Shown here: piece by piece, positions 1 to 9,080 of the stretch
How the letters are laid out: each line of letters starts with the position of its first letter
How positions within the stretch are numbered: position 1 is the stretch's first letter
Assembly (NCBI GenBank): GCA_947589485.1
Contig: CANQBK010000017.1
Span: forward strand, 1 to 33,884
Direction: 5' to 3'
From: an uncultured Clostridia bacterium
GTDB lineage: Bacteria > Bacillota > Clostridia > Oscillospirales > Acutalibacteraceae
Length of the DNA stretch: 33,884 nt
The notes under the pieces: generated by a model
What the model saw: the letters and a program-made list of their open reading frames with translations, nothing else
Told to the model about the DNA's origin: nothing
Database searches by the model: none
Position numbers and translations under genes: made by a program

Positions 1-10
1 GCAGGAGGGG

Positions 11-119
11 CGAAAAACAGTCCGGTGGACTGTTTTTCGGTGGGGAACCCACGCAAGGGGTTCCCCGTGAACAATAGGTTTTTGCCTTTGTTAATGATAG
101 TTAAGGGCAAAGCCCTTAA
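11..119. repeat. Cluster of perfect inverted repeats at the window's left edge, including a TTAAGGGC-AAA-GCCCTTAA fragment of the dispersed repeat tail
   Basis: CGAAAAACAGTCC-GGT-GGACTGTTTTTCG (11-39), GGGGAACCC-acgcaag-GGGTTCCCC (42-66), TTAAGGGC-AAA-GCCCTTAA (101-119). Confidence 0.8.
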
Positions 120-126
120 ATTTTAT

Positions 127-321
127 TTACAGATTATCTTCGGGTATCTCTGAAAGGTAATCATCGTAATATTCCTGAGCCTCAACTTTTTCGTTGTCCG
201 TTATGCCGTTCGACACAAAATCCACATATTCGTCAACACAATACGGGTCATCGTCATCTGTCCAACTTCCGTCAGATTTGTAAAACGGATTTTCGTCTTT
301 AATGAGTTTTCTCTTGTCCAT
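127..321 (-). CDS. Small acidic hypothetical protein (64 aa)
   Basis: ORF with D/E-rich composition, no competing ORF, upstream AT-rich region; no family recognised. Confidence 0.5.
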   Translation of the reverse strand: MDKRKLIKDENPFYKSDGSWTDDDDPYCVDEYVDFVSNGITDNEKVEAQEYYDDYLSEIPEDNL

Positions 322-383
322 ATTTAATACCTTCTTTCACCATTATATTATAACCTGTAAAAGAATTATTAAACATGGAAATT

Positions 384-1307
384 TTAAAAAGCCTTTATAT
401 CATTTACGTCATAAGGTGTTTGCTGATATACAAAATAATTGAGCCAGTTTGAATACAATATTGTCGCATAACTGCGCCATGTGAGATTCGGAAACGCCGC
501 AGGGTCATTGCCCGGAAAATAATTGTACGGCAAATTCGGCTTTATATTTTTTTTGCAGTCACGAAAATATTCGTTTGCAAGCGTGTTCCTGTCGTATTCC
601 GCATGCCCGAATACAAAAAACTGCCGTCCGTTTTTGTTTGCAACAATTGCAACTCCGGCAATATTTGAGGAGGCAAGAATTTCAAGCTCACTGTGCTTTC
701 TAATATCGGAGCGATGTATGCCTGTATATCGTGAATGAGGCAAAAGTATTTTATCGTCAAAACCTCTCATAAGAGGGTGAAATATATCCATAACTCTGTG
801 TACATAAATACCGGACAGCTTTTCGGGAAGCGTATACTTCGGAATGTTGTAATGGTGATACATAGCCGCCTGAGCGCCCCAACATATATGCATTGTACTG
901 TAAACATTATGCACAGACCAGTCCATAATTTCGCACAGTTCGTCCCAATAGTCAACTTCTTCAAAAGGCAGTTGTTCAACGGGAGCGCCCGTAATAATCA
1001 TACCGTCAAAAAATTGATCCTTTATCTCATCAAAGGTTTTATAAAATTTTGTTAAATGTTCCTGCGACGTATTTCTTGAAATATGAGTAGCAGTCTGTAA
1101 AAGCTCAATGTCCACCTGTAACGGTGTATTTCCAAGCAAACGCAAAAGCTGTGTTTCGGTTTCTATTTTTGTCGGCATTAAATTTAATATAACAATTTTT
1201 AACGGTCTTATATTCTGCGATTCGGCACGCTCCGTTGACATTACAAATATATTCTCCGATTCAAGTGTTTTAAACGCCGGAAGCTCACTTTGTATTTTTA
1301 TCGGCAT
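384..1307 (-). CDS. metA: MetA-family homoserine O-acyltransferase (probable O-acetyltransferase)
   Basis: [23 protein letters not shown]...[25 protein letters not shown]...TGAPVE...HICWGAQAA; Shine-Dalgarno ggagag before ATG. Confidence 0.95.
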   Translation of the reverse strand: MPIKIQSELPAFKTLESENIFVMSTERAESQNIRPLKIVILNLMPTKIETETQLLRLLGNTPLQVDIELLQTATHISRNTSQEHLTKFYKTFDEIKDQFFDGMIITGAPVEQLPFEEVDYWDELCEIMDWSVHNVYSTMHICWGAQAAMYHHYNIPKYTLPEKLSGIYVHRVMDIFHPLMRGFDDKILLPHSRYTGIHRSDIRKHSELEILASSNIAGVAIVANKNGRQFFVFGHAEYDRNTLANEYFRDCKKNIKPNLPYNYFPGNDPAAFPNLTWRSYATILYSNWLNYFVYQQTPYDVNDIKAF

Positions 1308-1505
1308 TATTCATTCTCTCCTTTATTTGCGGCAATTATCCAAAACGGACAAAACACTGTCAAAATTCATATTCTTTTATTATATCATATCATTTTATAA
1401 TATCACAACATTATAATGTGACATCTTCTCCCCGTCTGTAATTAAAGTTATGACATTCATACTCATTTTACTAAAAATCCCACCGAAATACAGTGGGATA
1501 ATAAA

Positions 1506-2363
1506 TTATGAATTTAACTCAACAAACCGTCTTATTTCGGCAAGATTATTTTTTGTATCCTTTACTCCCAAATCGTACACTTCTTTAAGCTTGTTTGTAT
1601 CCGTACAGTAACGGCTTATGGTAATAGGCTCGGACGGCTGAATAATAAAAGCATTGCCTTTTTCACGCTCCGAACGGCACAATTCCCGTTCACTGTTATA
1701 AATGGCTGCACGGTTTTCCATAGTCTTAATAAATTCGGGATACTTTTTATATTTGCTTTTTAAAAGTATCTTTGGAAAATCGGATTTATTTTCTTTTACA
1801 TAAGATTCCTCACGGGTCAGGACAACAACATTTTTCGTCATACCGTCCTTTATTGCACAGTCAATGGGAATAGGAGCGGATATGCCCCCGTCAAGCAGTT
1901 TAAGTCCCCTGTATTCAACAATATTTGAAATAACCGGAAGTGAAGACGACGCTATAACCGCCGTAAAATCGCCCTTTAAATCATTTTTATCAAAGAACAC
2001 GGGCTTTCCCGTTGTACAGTCGGTTGTGCCTATACGAATGTTCATATCGGATTTGTAAAACTCGTCAAAATCAAACGGCAGCAATTTTGTTGAAAGTTCT
2101 CCAAAAATAAAATCAAAACCGAAAAGACTTCCCGTTCTAAGCAGAAGTCCAAAGCTCAGGTACCTTTTATCCGAAGCGTACTTCATATATATATCACGGT
2201 TCCTGCCGTGTTGCTTTGACAAGTAAGACAAAGCATTACAGGCGCCCGCCGATATTCCGTATGTAACATCAAAATAAATGTTGTTTTCAATAAAAACATC
2301 AAGTACCCCGGCAGTATACGCTCCCCGTGTACCACCGCCTTCAAGAATCAATGCCGGCAGCAT
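1506..2363 (-). CDS. Patatin-like phospholipase family protein
   Basis: LILEGGGTRGAYTAGVLD oxyanion motif, GISAG (GXSXG), DGG dyad motif (LLDGGISAPIPI). Confidence 0.9.
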   Translation of the reverse strand: MLPALILEGGGTRGAYTAGVLDVFIENNIYFDVTYGISAGACNALSYLSKQHGRNRDIYMKYASDKRYLSFGLLLRTGSLFGFDFIFGELSTKLLPFDFDEFYKSDMNIRIGTTDCTTGKPVFFDKNDLKGDFTAVIASSSLPVISNIVEYRGLKLLDGGISAPIPIDCAIKDGMTKNVVVLTREESYVKENKSDFPKILLKSKYKKYPEFIKTMENRAAIYNSERELCRSEREKGNAFIIQPSEPITISRYCTDTNKLKEVYDLGVKDTKNNLAEIRRFVELNS

Positions 2364-2411
2364 AACAATATCACTCCATAAATAATATTATCGGTCAAAG
2401 AATAATTTCAT

Positions 2412-2792
2412 TCAGCCTTGGCTCAATTCCCTTATTCTGTCAATCCGTCCCAAAAGGTATAAATATCCGAAAAGTGTTTCAAGTCCGGTTGCCGTGTGAT
2501 AATCGGCGCTTGACGCATTTTTCGGTGTATGAGTGGTATGTGCATTTCGTCCCCGCCGATAAACATCAGCCTCTTCTTCGGTAAGCATAGGTTCAATATT
2601 CCGCATAAGAGCCGCTTGTGCCTCACACCGTACACGTTCAACTTTTAAATTGTTAAGCTGCTTAACGGGACGGTTAGCCGCACAAACAATATCTTCACGC
2701 ACAATAAGGTCAAATACCCCATCGCCGACAAACGCAAGTGTAAGCGGACTTAACTCACGGGGATTACATTCATAAGAAGATAACAAGCCCAA
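2412..2792 (-). CDS. mrnC: Mini-ribonuclease III (RNase III domain, no dsRBD)
   Basis: LAFVGDGVFDLIVRE ... LMRNIEPMLTEEEADVYRRGRNA... typical Mini-III length and motifs. Confidence 0.85.
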   Translation of the reverse strand: MGLLSSYECNPRELSPLTLAFVGDGVFDLIVREDIVCAANRPVKQLNNLKVERVRCEAQAALMRNIEPMLTEEEADVYRRGRNAHTTHTPKNASSADYHTATGLETLFGYLYLLGRIDRIRELSQG

Positions 2793-2835
2793 AACATCAC
2801 CTCCAAAGTAAATACAAAATCTTAATTTTTCTTAA

Positions 2836-4107
2836 CTATTCCACAAAGTCAAACTCAACGTCATATATGCTGACAGTATCTCCCTCATTTATTCCCGCAG
2901 CTTTGAGAGCATCTATTACTCCGGCGCTGATAAGTACACGCTGAAAATATCCCATTGACTCCGAATCGTCAAAATTAATTGTTCTGAGTACCCTCAACAG
3001 CCATTCACCCTCAACAAAAAATACTCCGTCCCTATTCGTGACATTAACCTTACGGTCTTTAAATTCATTGCCATCAAAAACGGGGGCAGGATCCGGCTCA
3101 TACCTTACAACAGGCGGCAGCTTTGAAAGCTGCTCTCTTATTTCGTTCAGTAAGGGTTTTACCTCATAAGCAATAGCCGCCATAATGGGGAAAAATTTAT
3201 ATCCTTGACTTTCAATGTAATTTTTAAAGTCCTCTATTGTTTCCTCGTCGGTCAAATCACACTTGTTGCCGACAACTATCATCGGACGTTTTGCAAGATC
3301 GGGATTGAACTTTTCCAACTCATTGTTAATTGTAACGAAATCCTGTTTCGGGTCACGCCCCTCGCTGCCCGAAACATCAACAATATGAACAAGAAGCCGA
3401 CAGCGTTCAATATGCCTCAAAAAACGATGACCCAAGCCCGTACCGTTATGTGCGCCCTCTATAAGTCCCGGAATATCAGCCATAACAAAAGACGAACCCT
3501 CGCCCATATTAACAACACCGAGAACAGGCGTAATCGTTGTGAAATGATAATCGGCAATAACAGGCTTTGCCTCGCTTACAACAGAAATAAGAGTAGACTT
3601 TCCTACATTCGGGAATCCTATAATTCCAACGTCGGCAAGCAGTTTCAATTCAAGCTGTATCTCATATTCCTCACCCGGAAGCCCGGGCTTTGCAAATCTT
3701 GGAGTTTGGCGTGTTGGGGTGGCAAAATGAATATTTCCCCATCCGCCGTTTCCGCCCTTGGCAACAACAACCGGCTCATTGTCGGAAATATCGGCAAGTA
3801 TTCTTCCGCTTTCCGATTCCCTGACAACCGTTCCCACCGGTACACGAATAATAAGGTCAGGCGCCTTTTTTCCGTTACAGCGTCCTCCTCGTCCGTTTTC
3901 TCCCTTTTGTGCAATATATTTTCTTTTGTATCTAAAATCCGAAAGTGTTGACAAGTTGCTGTCAGCCTGAAATACAATATTTCCGCCCTTGCCACCGTCG
4001 CCTCCGTCGGGACCTCCCGACGCAACATATTTTTCACGATGAAACGCAACCGCACCGTCGCCACCGTCGCCTGCTTTTATAAAAATTTTTGCTGTATCCA
4101 CAAACAT
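2836..4107 (-). CDS. obgE: Obg-family GTPase
   Basis: FVDTAKIFIKAGDGGDGAVAFHREKYV, Gly-rich Obg fold, GFPNVGKSTL, DIPGLIEGA, NKCDL, C-terminal OCT domain. Confidence 0.97.
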   Translation of the reverse strand: MFVDTAKIFIKAGDGGDGAVAFHREKYVASGGPDGGDGGKGGNIVFQADSNLSTLSDFRYKRKYIAQKGENGRGGRCNGKKAPDLIIRVPVGTVVRESESGRILADISDNEPVVVAKGGNGGWGNIHFATPTRQTPRFAKPGLPGEEYEIQLELKLLADVGIIGFPNVGKSTLISVVSEAKPVIADYHFTTITPVLGVVNMGEGSSFVMADIPGLIEGAHNGTGLGHRFLRHIERCRLLVHIVDVSGSEGRDPKQDFVTINNELEKFNPDLAKRPMIVVGNKCDLTDEETIEDFKNYIESQGYKFFPIMAAIAYEVKPLLNEIREQLSKLPPVVRYEPDPAPVFDGNEFKDRKVNVTNRDGVFFVEGEWLLRVLRTINFDDSESMGYFQRVLISAGVIDALKAAGINEGDTVSIYDVEFDFVE

Positions 4108-4124
4108 ATATTATCCGCCTTTCG

Positions 4125-5924
4125 TCAAGCAATTTGATATATTGTATATGTACGATGAAAAATTGTATATTTGCCTATATACTTAAACATTGTCGAATAC
4201 GGCATATTCTTAAAGACAGCGTAGTATTCCTGCAAGTTTATTTCTGATGTTTTATTTGTATCTTTTTCGTTACACAAAATAATATCATTACCGTTTACAT
4301 TTTGTTTTGAAAATTCATTCAAAAACAAATACACTTTTTTGTCGGTTTTAAGTGAAGCCATCTTTTTTTCAATATCCTTATCTTCCGTAATATATGTCAT
4401 AAAAACCTTATCAGCATCATAGATTTCAAACGGAAGAACGGATATAAGCCACGTTTGGTCATATTGCGTATCAACAAAAATACATTCACTGTCTGCCGTA
4501 AGCTCGCTTAAACTGTTTATTGTTCGTTCATTGTCAAACAGATAAGTTATACCCCTTCCTGCAAGAGAGTGTAATACGACAGCCGAAAATATTATTGTAA
4601 GCACAATTTTTCTGAACTTAAACCTTGTAAATATAAAATAAGCAAAATATACAAACAACAATGCAACAAGCGGATATACAATAAACATATAGCGATTAAC
4701 ATACTGCATATCCATAAAATTTATACGGTAAGCCGTAAAAATACAAATAACGGCAACACATATAAAAAACAAATAAAACAACGGATTAATTTTTTTAACA
4801 TCTTTTTTAAAGCCTTTTATTATTTTACCAAACCTAAGGCATTTTATTTTTTGGGGAAGGTTTTTAAATCCGCATAAGAATTTTTTTACGCTCGGATTAT
4901 TTCTGAACAAATATAAAATCGGCAATGAGAAAATCACCGCAATAAGTATAAATACAGGAACCGTGTACAGCAACACCAAAGGCTCCGAACCCATAATCGA
5001 CATAATATCCCTTAAAATATAATTGCACAAAAGATCAAGCTGTTTAATAAAAATAGGGAATGATGTATCGCCCGATTCCTGAAGCAGTTGAGAAACCGTA
5101 TACGGAAAAATCAAAATCGAAAGCACGGTTCCGCCAAGCACAGAAAATCCGTATTTCCAAAAGCTTTTATATTGTTTCTTGACAAGGTAGTATATACAGA
5201 AAAACACAGCCGTAAAAAAGGCTATTATCAAAAACGAATGATGAGTAAGCGCACCCAACGCAGTAACAATTACCAAAGAGAGATACATTTTCTTTGTCGG
5301 CTTATATTGATTTACAAGCAATTTAGAATGGAGATACATAAATATAACCGTCCACATTACAAGCATACAATACATTCTTATAAATATAGTAATATCTATT
5401 GCGCCTGCACAGAATCCCCAAAGCAAGCAAACCAAAAGAGCGAGATATTTTGATTTAAGCATATTTTTTGAGAGCTTATAAAGAAATATCTGAGTTACAA
5501 TAAAGCAAATATAATTAATTATATATCCAAACACGGGTGAAAACGTATTCGGAAAAAAGGAACAGATTGTGTGCAAAACCGCATAATACAAGGGAGGGTG
5601 TCTGTCTTTTGATTGATTATACCATACGGAATCATATCTAAATGTTTCGTCGGGTTGTACGGTAATATATTCTCTTAAAGCATCGCCCGAAATCCATTCA
5701 TTAACGTTTTTATAATCTTTTTGCCATATATAATCGACATATATAAAAGGTTCATAGAAGCTGTTTGATAATCCGTAGCTAAAAACCTCATCGGAATGAT
5801 ACCCTTTTTTTCTATCTACAATTATATCGGTAATATTAAGCATTTGCAGTACGATTATTACAACAAGTATGATTACCGAAACAAATTTAAGATTTTTTAT
5901 TTTATTTAATTTTTCTTTCAACAT
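4125..5924 (-). CDS. Polytopic membrane protein resembling GT39/PMT-type glycosyltransferases
   Basis: About 600 aa, many TM segments, N-terminal ...RKGYHSDEVFSYGLSN... acidic loop and DRHPPLYYAVLH motif; start placed at MLKEKLNK (good GGAGGGG SD), not the ORF-track start at 5993. Confidence 0.75.
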   Translation of the reverse strand: MLKEKLNKIKNLKFVSVIILVVIIVLQMLNITDIIVDRKKGYHSDEVFSYGLSNSFYEPFIYVDYIWQKDYKNVNEWISGDALREYITVQPDETFRYDSVWYNQSKDRHPPLYYAVLHTICSFFPNTFSPVFGYIINYICFIVTQIFLYKLSKNMLKSKYLALLVCLLWGFCAGAIDITIFIRMYCMLVMWTVIFMYLHSKLLVNQYKPTKKMYLSLVIVTALGALTHHSFLIIAFFTAVFFCIYYLVKKQYKSFWKYGFSVLGGTVLSILIFPYTVSQLLQESGDTSFPIFIKQLDLLCNYILRDIMSIMGSEPLVLLYTVPVFILIAVIFSLPILYLFRNNPSVKKFLCGFKNLPQKIKCLRFGKIIKGFKKDVKKINPLFYLFFICVAVICIFTAYRINFMDMQYVNRYMFIVYPLVALLFVYFAYFIFTRFKFRKIVLTIIFSAVVLHSLAGRGITYLFDNERTINSLSELTADSECIFVDTQYDQTWLISVLPFEIYDADKVFMTYITEDKDIEKKMASLKTDKKVYLFLNEFSKQNVNGNDIILCNEKDTNKTSEINLQEYYAVFKNMPYSTMFKYIGKYTIFHRTYTIYQIA

Positions 5925-5950
5925 AGCCCCTCCCCTCATCATTATATTTC

Positions 5951-6182
5951 GGCGCAGTGCCTGCGCCCTCAATTCGCGGTGCCGAGCCGGCACGGGCGAT
6001 TCGCGTTGTCGCTCACTCCGTTCGCTCTTACTGAAAGCAATAAGTACATTCGCGCGGCGTTAGCTAATATTCCCATAATTAAAAGTTTCGCTCAAGCCTT
6101 TTCAAAGGCTTGCGGATTCCAAAGGCAGAGCCTTTGGTGGGTTTTTAAGGGCGAAGCCCTTAACTGCGCCGGAGCCCTTAAC
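5951..6182 (+). repeat. Composite intergenic repeat array B: M1-M2-core-tail plus a truncated second tail
   Basis: GCGCAG-TGC-CTGCGC, GTGCCG-AGC-CGGCAC, core ...CGCTCACTCCGTTCGCTC...CGCGCGGCGTTAGC...ATAATTAAAAGTTTCG, then three tail hairpins; same sequence recurs in arrays C-F. Confidence 0.95.
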
Positions 6183-6224
6183 AAAAAAACGCCCAACACA
6201 AAGCAAGCGAGCTTGTGAAGGGCG
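6183..6224 (-). terminator. Rho-independent terminator downstream of rpmA
   Basis: Minus strand CGCCCTTCACAAGC...GCTTTGTGTTGGGCG followed by TTTTTTTGTT. Confidence 0.8.
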
Positions 6225-6239
6225 AACAATCACGTTTTT

Positions 6240-6521
6240 TTAATCTGCGGCGTAAACGGAAACCTGCTTGCGGTCACGTCCGACACGCTCAAATTTTACG
6301 TTACCGTCTATCTTTGCAAAAAGCGTATCGTCGGATCCTTTACCGACATTGTTGCCGGGATGAATGTGGGTTCCGCGCTGTTTTACAAGAATATTTCCTG
6401 CAAGAACAAACTGACCGTCGGCACGCTTTGTACCAAGACGTTTCGATTCAGAATCACGACCATTCTTTGTGGAACCGCCGCCCTTTTTATGAGCAAACAA
6501 CTGAACATTAATTTTAAGCAT
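6240..6521 (-). CDS. rpmA: 50S ribosomal protein L27 with Prp-cleavable N-terminal extension
   Basis: [51 protein letters not shown]. Confidence 0.98.
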   Translation of the reverse strand: MLKINVQLFAHKKGGGSTKNGRDSESKRLGTKRADGQFVLAGNILVKQRGTHIHPGNNVGKGSDDTLFAKIDGNVKFERVGRDRKQVSVYAAD

Positions 6522-6525
6522 CTCA

Positions 6526-6846
6526 TTACACCTCCGTATAATTTACCTGTAAATAATCAGGATATTGCTCTTCCGTATTAACAAGGTGAAGTCTCAATCC
6601 TTCAAAAATATCACGGCAAGAAAGCATATCCTTTCTGTCAACCATAAGGTACATATCCCCGTCTTCGGCTTCGGCAACGGCATTGACATTAAGCACATCG
6701 GTAACCGTGTTTGCCGCCATATACGCCGCCGATGATACAAAAGCGCACACAACGTCACGCCCCGCTTCATCCATACCCGAATGACCTCTTATGTGAAAGC
6801 CAAGGATTTCCCCGTTTTTGGTTATAAAAAACTCTGCATTAATCAT
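6526..6846 (-). CDS. prp: Ribosomal-processing cysteine protease Prp
   Basis: [27 protein letters not shown] (GH and DxVCAxVS motifs), located between rplU and rpmA. Confidence 0.93.
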   Translation of the reverse strand: MINAEFFITKNGEILGFHIRGHSGMDEAGRDVVCAFVSSAAYMAANTVTDVLNVNAVAEAEDGDMYLMVDRKDMLSCRDIFEGLRLHLVNTEEQYPDYLQVNYTEV

Positions 6847-6885
6847 TTATAATTAAACAAATTCGGCTGTATCGCCCGACCTCAC

Positions 6886-7191
6886 TCAGTCTATGGATTC
6901 AATCTGAACCTTTGTATAGAACTGTCTGTGACCCATCTTGCGCTTTTCGCCTTTTTTGGGCTTGTAGGTAAATACAGTTATTTTCTTTGACTTACCTGTT
7001 TTTATAACCTTGCCCGTAACCTTTGCATCCTCAATATAAGGATTACCAACCTTAAATCCCTCGTCATTGCTTATTGCAACAACCTTGAATTCAACCTTTG
7101 AGTCGTCCTCGGCATCCAGCTTTTCAACATAAATAACGTCACCGTTATTAACCTTGTACTGCTTTCCGCCTGTTTCAATTACTGCGTACAT
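6886..7191 (-). CDS. rplU: 50S ribosomal protein L21
   Basis: [38 protein letters not shown]...[18 protein letters not shown]; start set at MYAVIETGG. Confidence 0.97.
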   Translation of the reverse strand: MYAVIETGGKQYKVNNGDVIYVEKLDAEDDSKVEFKVVAISNDEGFKVGNPYIEDAKVTGKVIKTGKSKKITVFTYKPKKGEKRKMGHRQFYTKVQIESID

Positions 7192-7275
7192 TATGGCACC
7201 TACCTGTTTTATAAACTCGCTGCCCAAAGGCGAAGCAAACAGCTTACTTTACAAAAAGCCTACGGCAAGCGGCTT
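7192..7275 (-). promoter_or_regulatory. Candidate L21 (rplU) ribosomal-protein leader
   Basis: About 80-nt 5'UTR between a good promoter and rplU with AAGCC...GGCTT hairpin and a TTTGGGCAGCGAG segment; synteny fits the L21 leader class but no covariance search was possible. Confidence 0.5.
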
Positions 7276-7279
7276 TAAT

Positions 7280-7309
7280 ATAATAGCATATCCGCACCGT
7301 TTTTGTCAA
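7280..7309 (-). promoter_or_regulatory. Sigma-70-like promoter for rplU-prp-rpmA
   Basis: Minus strand TTGACA (7304-7309), 18 bp spacer, TATTAT (7280-7285). Confidence 0.75.
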
Positions 7310-7344
7310 GCAGTGCGGATAAACCTTTTATTGCCCTTTAAAAA

Positions 7345-8121
7345 TCAAAACTTTCTGAAACGGTTGTAACGTGACTCAATCAGCTTTTCGGGAGCAATTG
7401 CCATTTTCTTTTCAAATGTGCTTGCTATAAGATTTTTTAAACTGTCAAACAGCTTACTGTCAACATCTTTCGGTTCACGAATTATTCTCTCAATAACCCC
7501 GAGTTTAAACAAATCCTGAGATGTCAGCTTCAAACATTCCGACGCTTCTGCGGTTTTGGACGAATCCTTCCACAAAATGCTTGCACAGCCCTCAGGCGAA
7601 ATAACCGAATAAATTGCATTTTCAAGCATCCATACTTCATCAGAAACAGCAAGTGCCAAAGCTCCGCCGCTGCCGCCCTCTCCTATAAAAATAGAAAGTA
7701 TGGGCGTTCTTAGCGTCATCATCTCCATAAGATTTTCCGCAATCGCCTGTCCTTGTCCGCGTTCCTCCGCACCTATTCCGCAATAAGCTCCCGATGTATC
7801 AACAAAGCATATTACAGGTCGCTTAAATTTCTCCGCCTGTTTCATAAGGCGCAGCGCCTTACGGTAACCCTCAGGGTGAGAGGAACCAAAGTTGCGGTAC
7901 ATTCTTTCTTTAAGGTTCCTGCCTTTTTCAAGACCGATTACAGTAATCGGCTCACCGTTCAATTCGGCAATTCCGCCCACAACCGCTTTGTCGTCCGAAA
8001 AACGTCTGTCACCGTGAAGCTCAAAAAAACTGTCCCCAAAAATTCGGGTTATATAATCAATAGATGTCGGGCGGTCGTTGGCTCTTGCCGCAATAACGCA
8101 ATCATACGCGCTCATCTTCAT
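7345..8121 (-). CDS. accA: Acetyl-CoA carboxylase carboxyltransferase subunit alpha
   Basis: [34 protein letters not shown]...[45 protein letters not shown]. Confidence 0.96.
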   Translation of the reverse strand: MKMSAYDCVIAARANDRPTSIDYITRIFGDSFFELHGDRRFSDDKAVVGGIAELNGEPITVIGLEKGRNLKERMYRNFGSSHPEGYRKALRLMKQAEKFKRPVICFVDTSGAYCGIGAEERGQGQAIAENLMEMMTLRTPILSIFIGEGGSGGALALAVSDEVWMLENAIYSVISPEGCASILWKDSSKTAEASECLKLTSQDLFKLGVIERIIREPKDVDSKLFDSLKNLIASTFEKKMAIAPEKLIESRYNRFRKF

Positions 8122-9007
8122 TGACCTCCTCTTTTTTCGCTTTACAATGCAGCTTTAACAGCTTTGCAAGGGTTTGTTTCATATCTTTACGCTGAACCAC
8201 AGCGTCCACAAATCCTTTTTCAAGCAGAAATTCCGCCGATTGAAAATCCTTTGGCAGCTTTTGTCTTATAGTTTGCTCAATAACTCTCGGTCCCGCAAAA
8301 CCGATAAGTGCGTGCGGCTCGGCAAGAATAATATCGCCCTCCATAGCAAAGCTGGCGGTAACTCCTCCCGTGGTCGGGTCCGTAAGAACGGTTATATACA
8401 ACAGTCCCGCATCGCTGTGCAGCTTTGCCGCTCCGCTTGTTTTTGCCATCTGCATAAGCGACATAATGCCCTCCTGCATTCTGGCTCCGCCCGAAACGGT
8501 AAATATCACTATCGGCAGTTTGTGTTCGGTTGCATATTCAAACGCACGGGTAATTTTCTCACCCGTAACCGTACCCATTGACCCCATCATAAACTGTGAG
8601 TTCATTACAGCAATAACCGTATCCGTACCGCCGATTTTCGCCGTTCCCGTAATAACCGATTCATTTTCGCCGCTGTTTATTTTCGCATTTTTTAATTTTC
8701 TTGTATAGTCGGGAAAATCAATAATATTTTTAGAGCTCATATCGGCGTCCGTTTCCGAAAAAGTTCCCTCGTCCACGGTCATTTCTATGCGCTGTCTTGC
8801 GGCAATTCTAAAATGATAGTTACATTTCGTACATACCTTGTGATTATCGACCAAATCCGATGAGAGTATCACATTTTTACAAACGGGACATTTGACCCAC
8901 AACTCTTCGGGAATATACGGATGATTCTGTGCAAACTCTCCCTGATTTTCCAGTTCATTCTTTGGCTTTAAAAAGTTAAAAATATCTTTTGTATTCAACG
9001 CATACAC
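8102..9007 (-). CDS. accD: Acetyl-CoA carboxylase carboxyltransferase subunit beta
   Basis: Zn-ribbon [47 protein letters not shown]. Confidence 0.96.
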   Translation of the reverse strand: MYALNTKDIFNFLKPKNELENQGEFAQNHPYIPEELWVKCPVCKNVILSSDLVDNHKVCTKCNYHFRIAARQRIEMTVDEGTFSETDADMSSKNIIDFPDYTRKLKNAKINSGENESVITGTAKIGGTDTVIAVMNSQFMMGSMGTVTGEKITRAFEYATEHKLPIVIFTVSGGARMQEGIMSLMQMAKTSGAAKLHSDAGLLYITVLTDPTTGGVTASFAMEGDIILAEPHALIGFAGPRVIEQTIRQKLPKDFQSAEFLLEKGFVDAVVQRKDMKQTLAKLLKLHCKAKKEEVNEDERV

Positions 9008-9080
9008 CTGACCATTCGTTACTTATTTTTCGCAAATTATCACGGACCCGTATCTGTCAAAAAAGAGGTCACAAACCGCC

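Noticed and set aside
3205-3951. 248-aa plus-strand ORF
   Set aside because: Fully antisense to obgE, whose domain motifs are unambiguous; composition looks like shadow coding.
6091-6164. Three-hairpin tails as classical intrinsic terminators
   Set aside because: Stems are perfect but not followed by a proper T-run on either strand; a true terminator for rpmA is present separately at 6183-6224.
5951-6182. Autonomous transposon
   Set aside because: No transposase, RAYT or integrase gene and no clear target-site duplication around any array in this window.
6215-6511. 98-aa plus-strand ORF
   Set aside because: Antisense to rpmA; starts inside the rpmA terminator.
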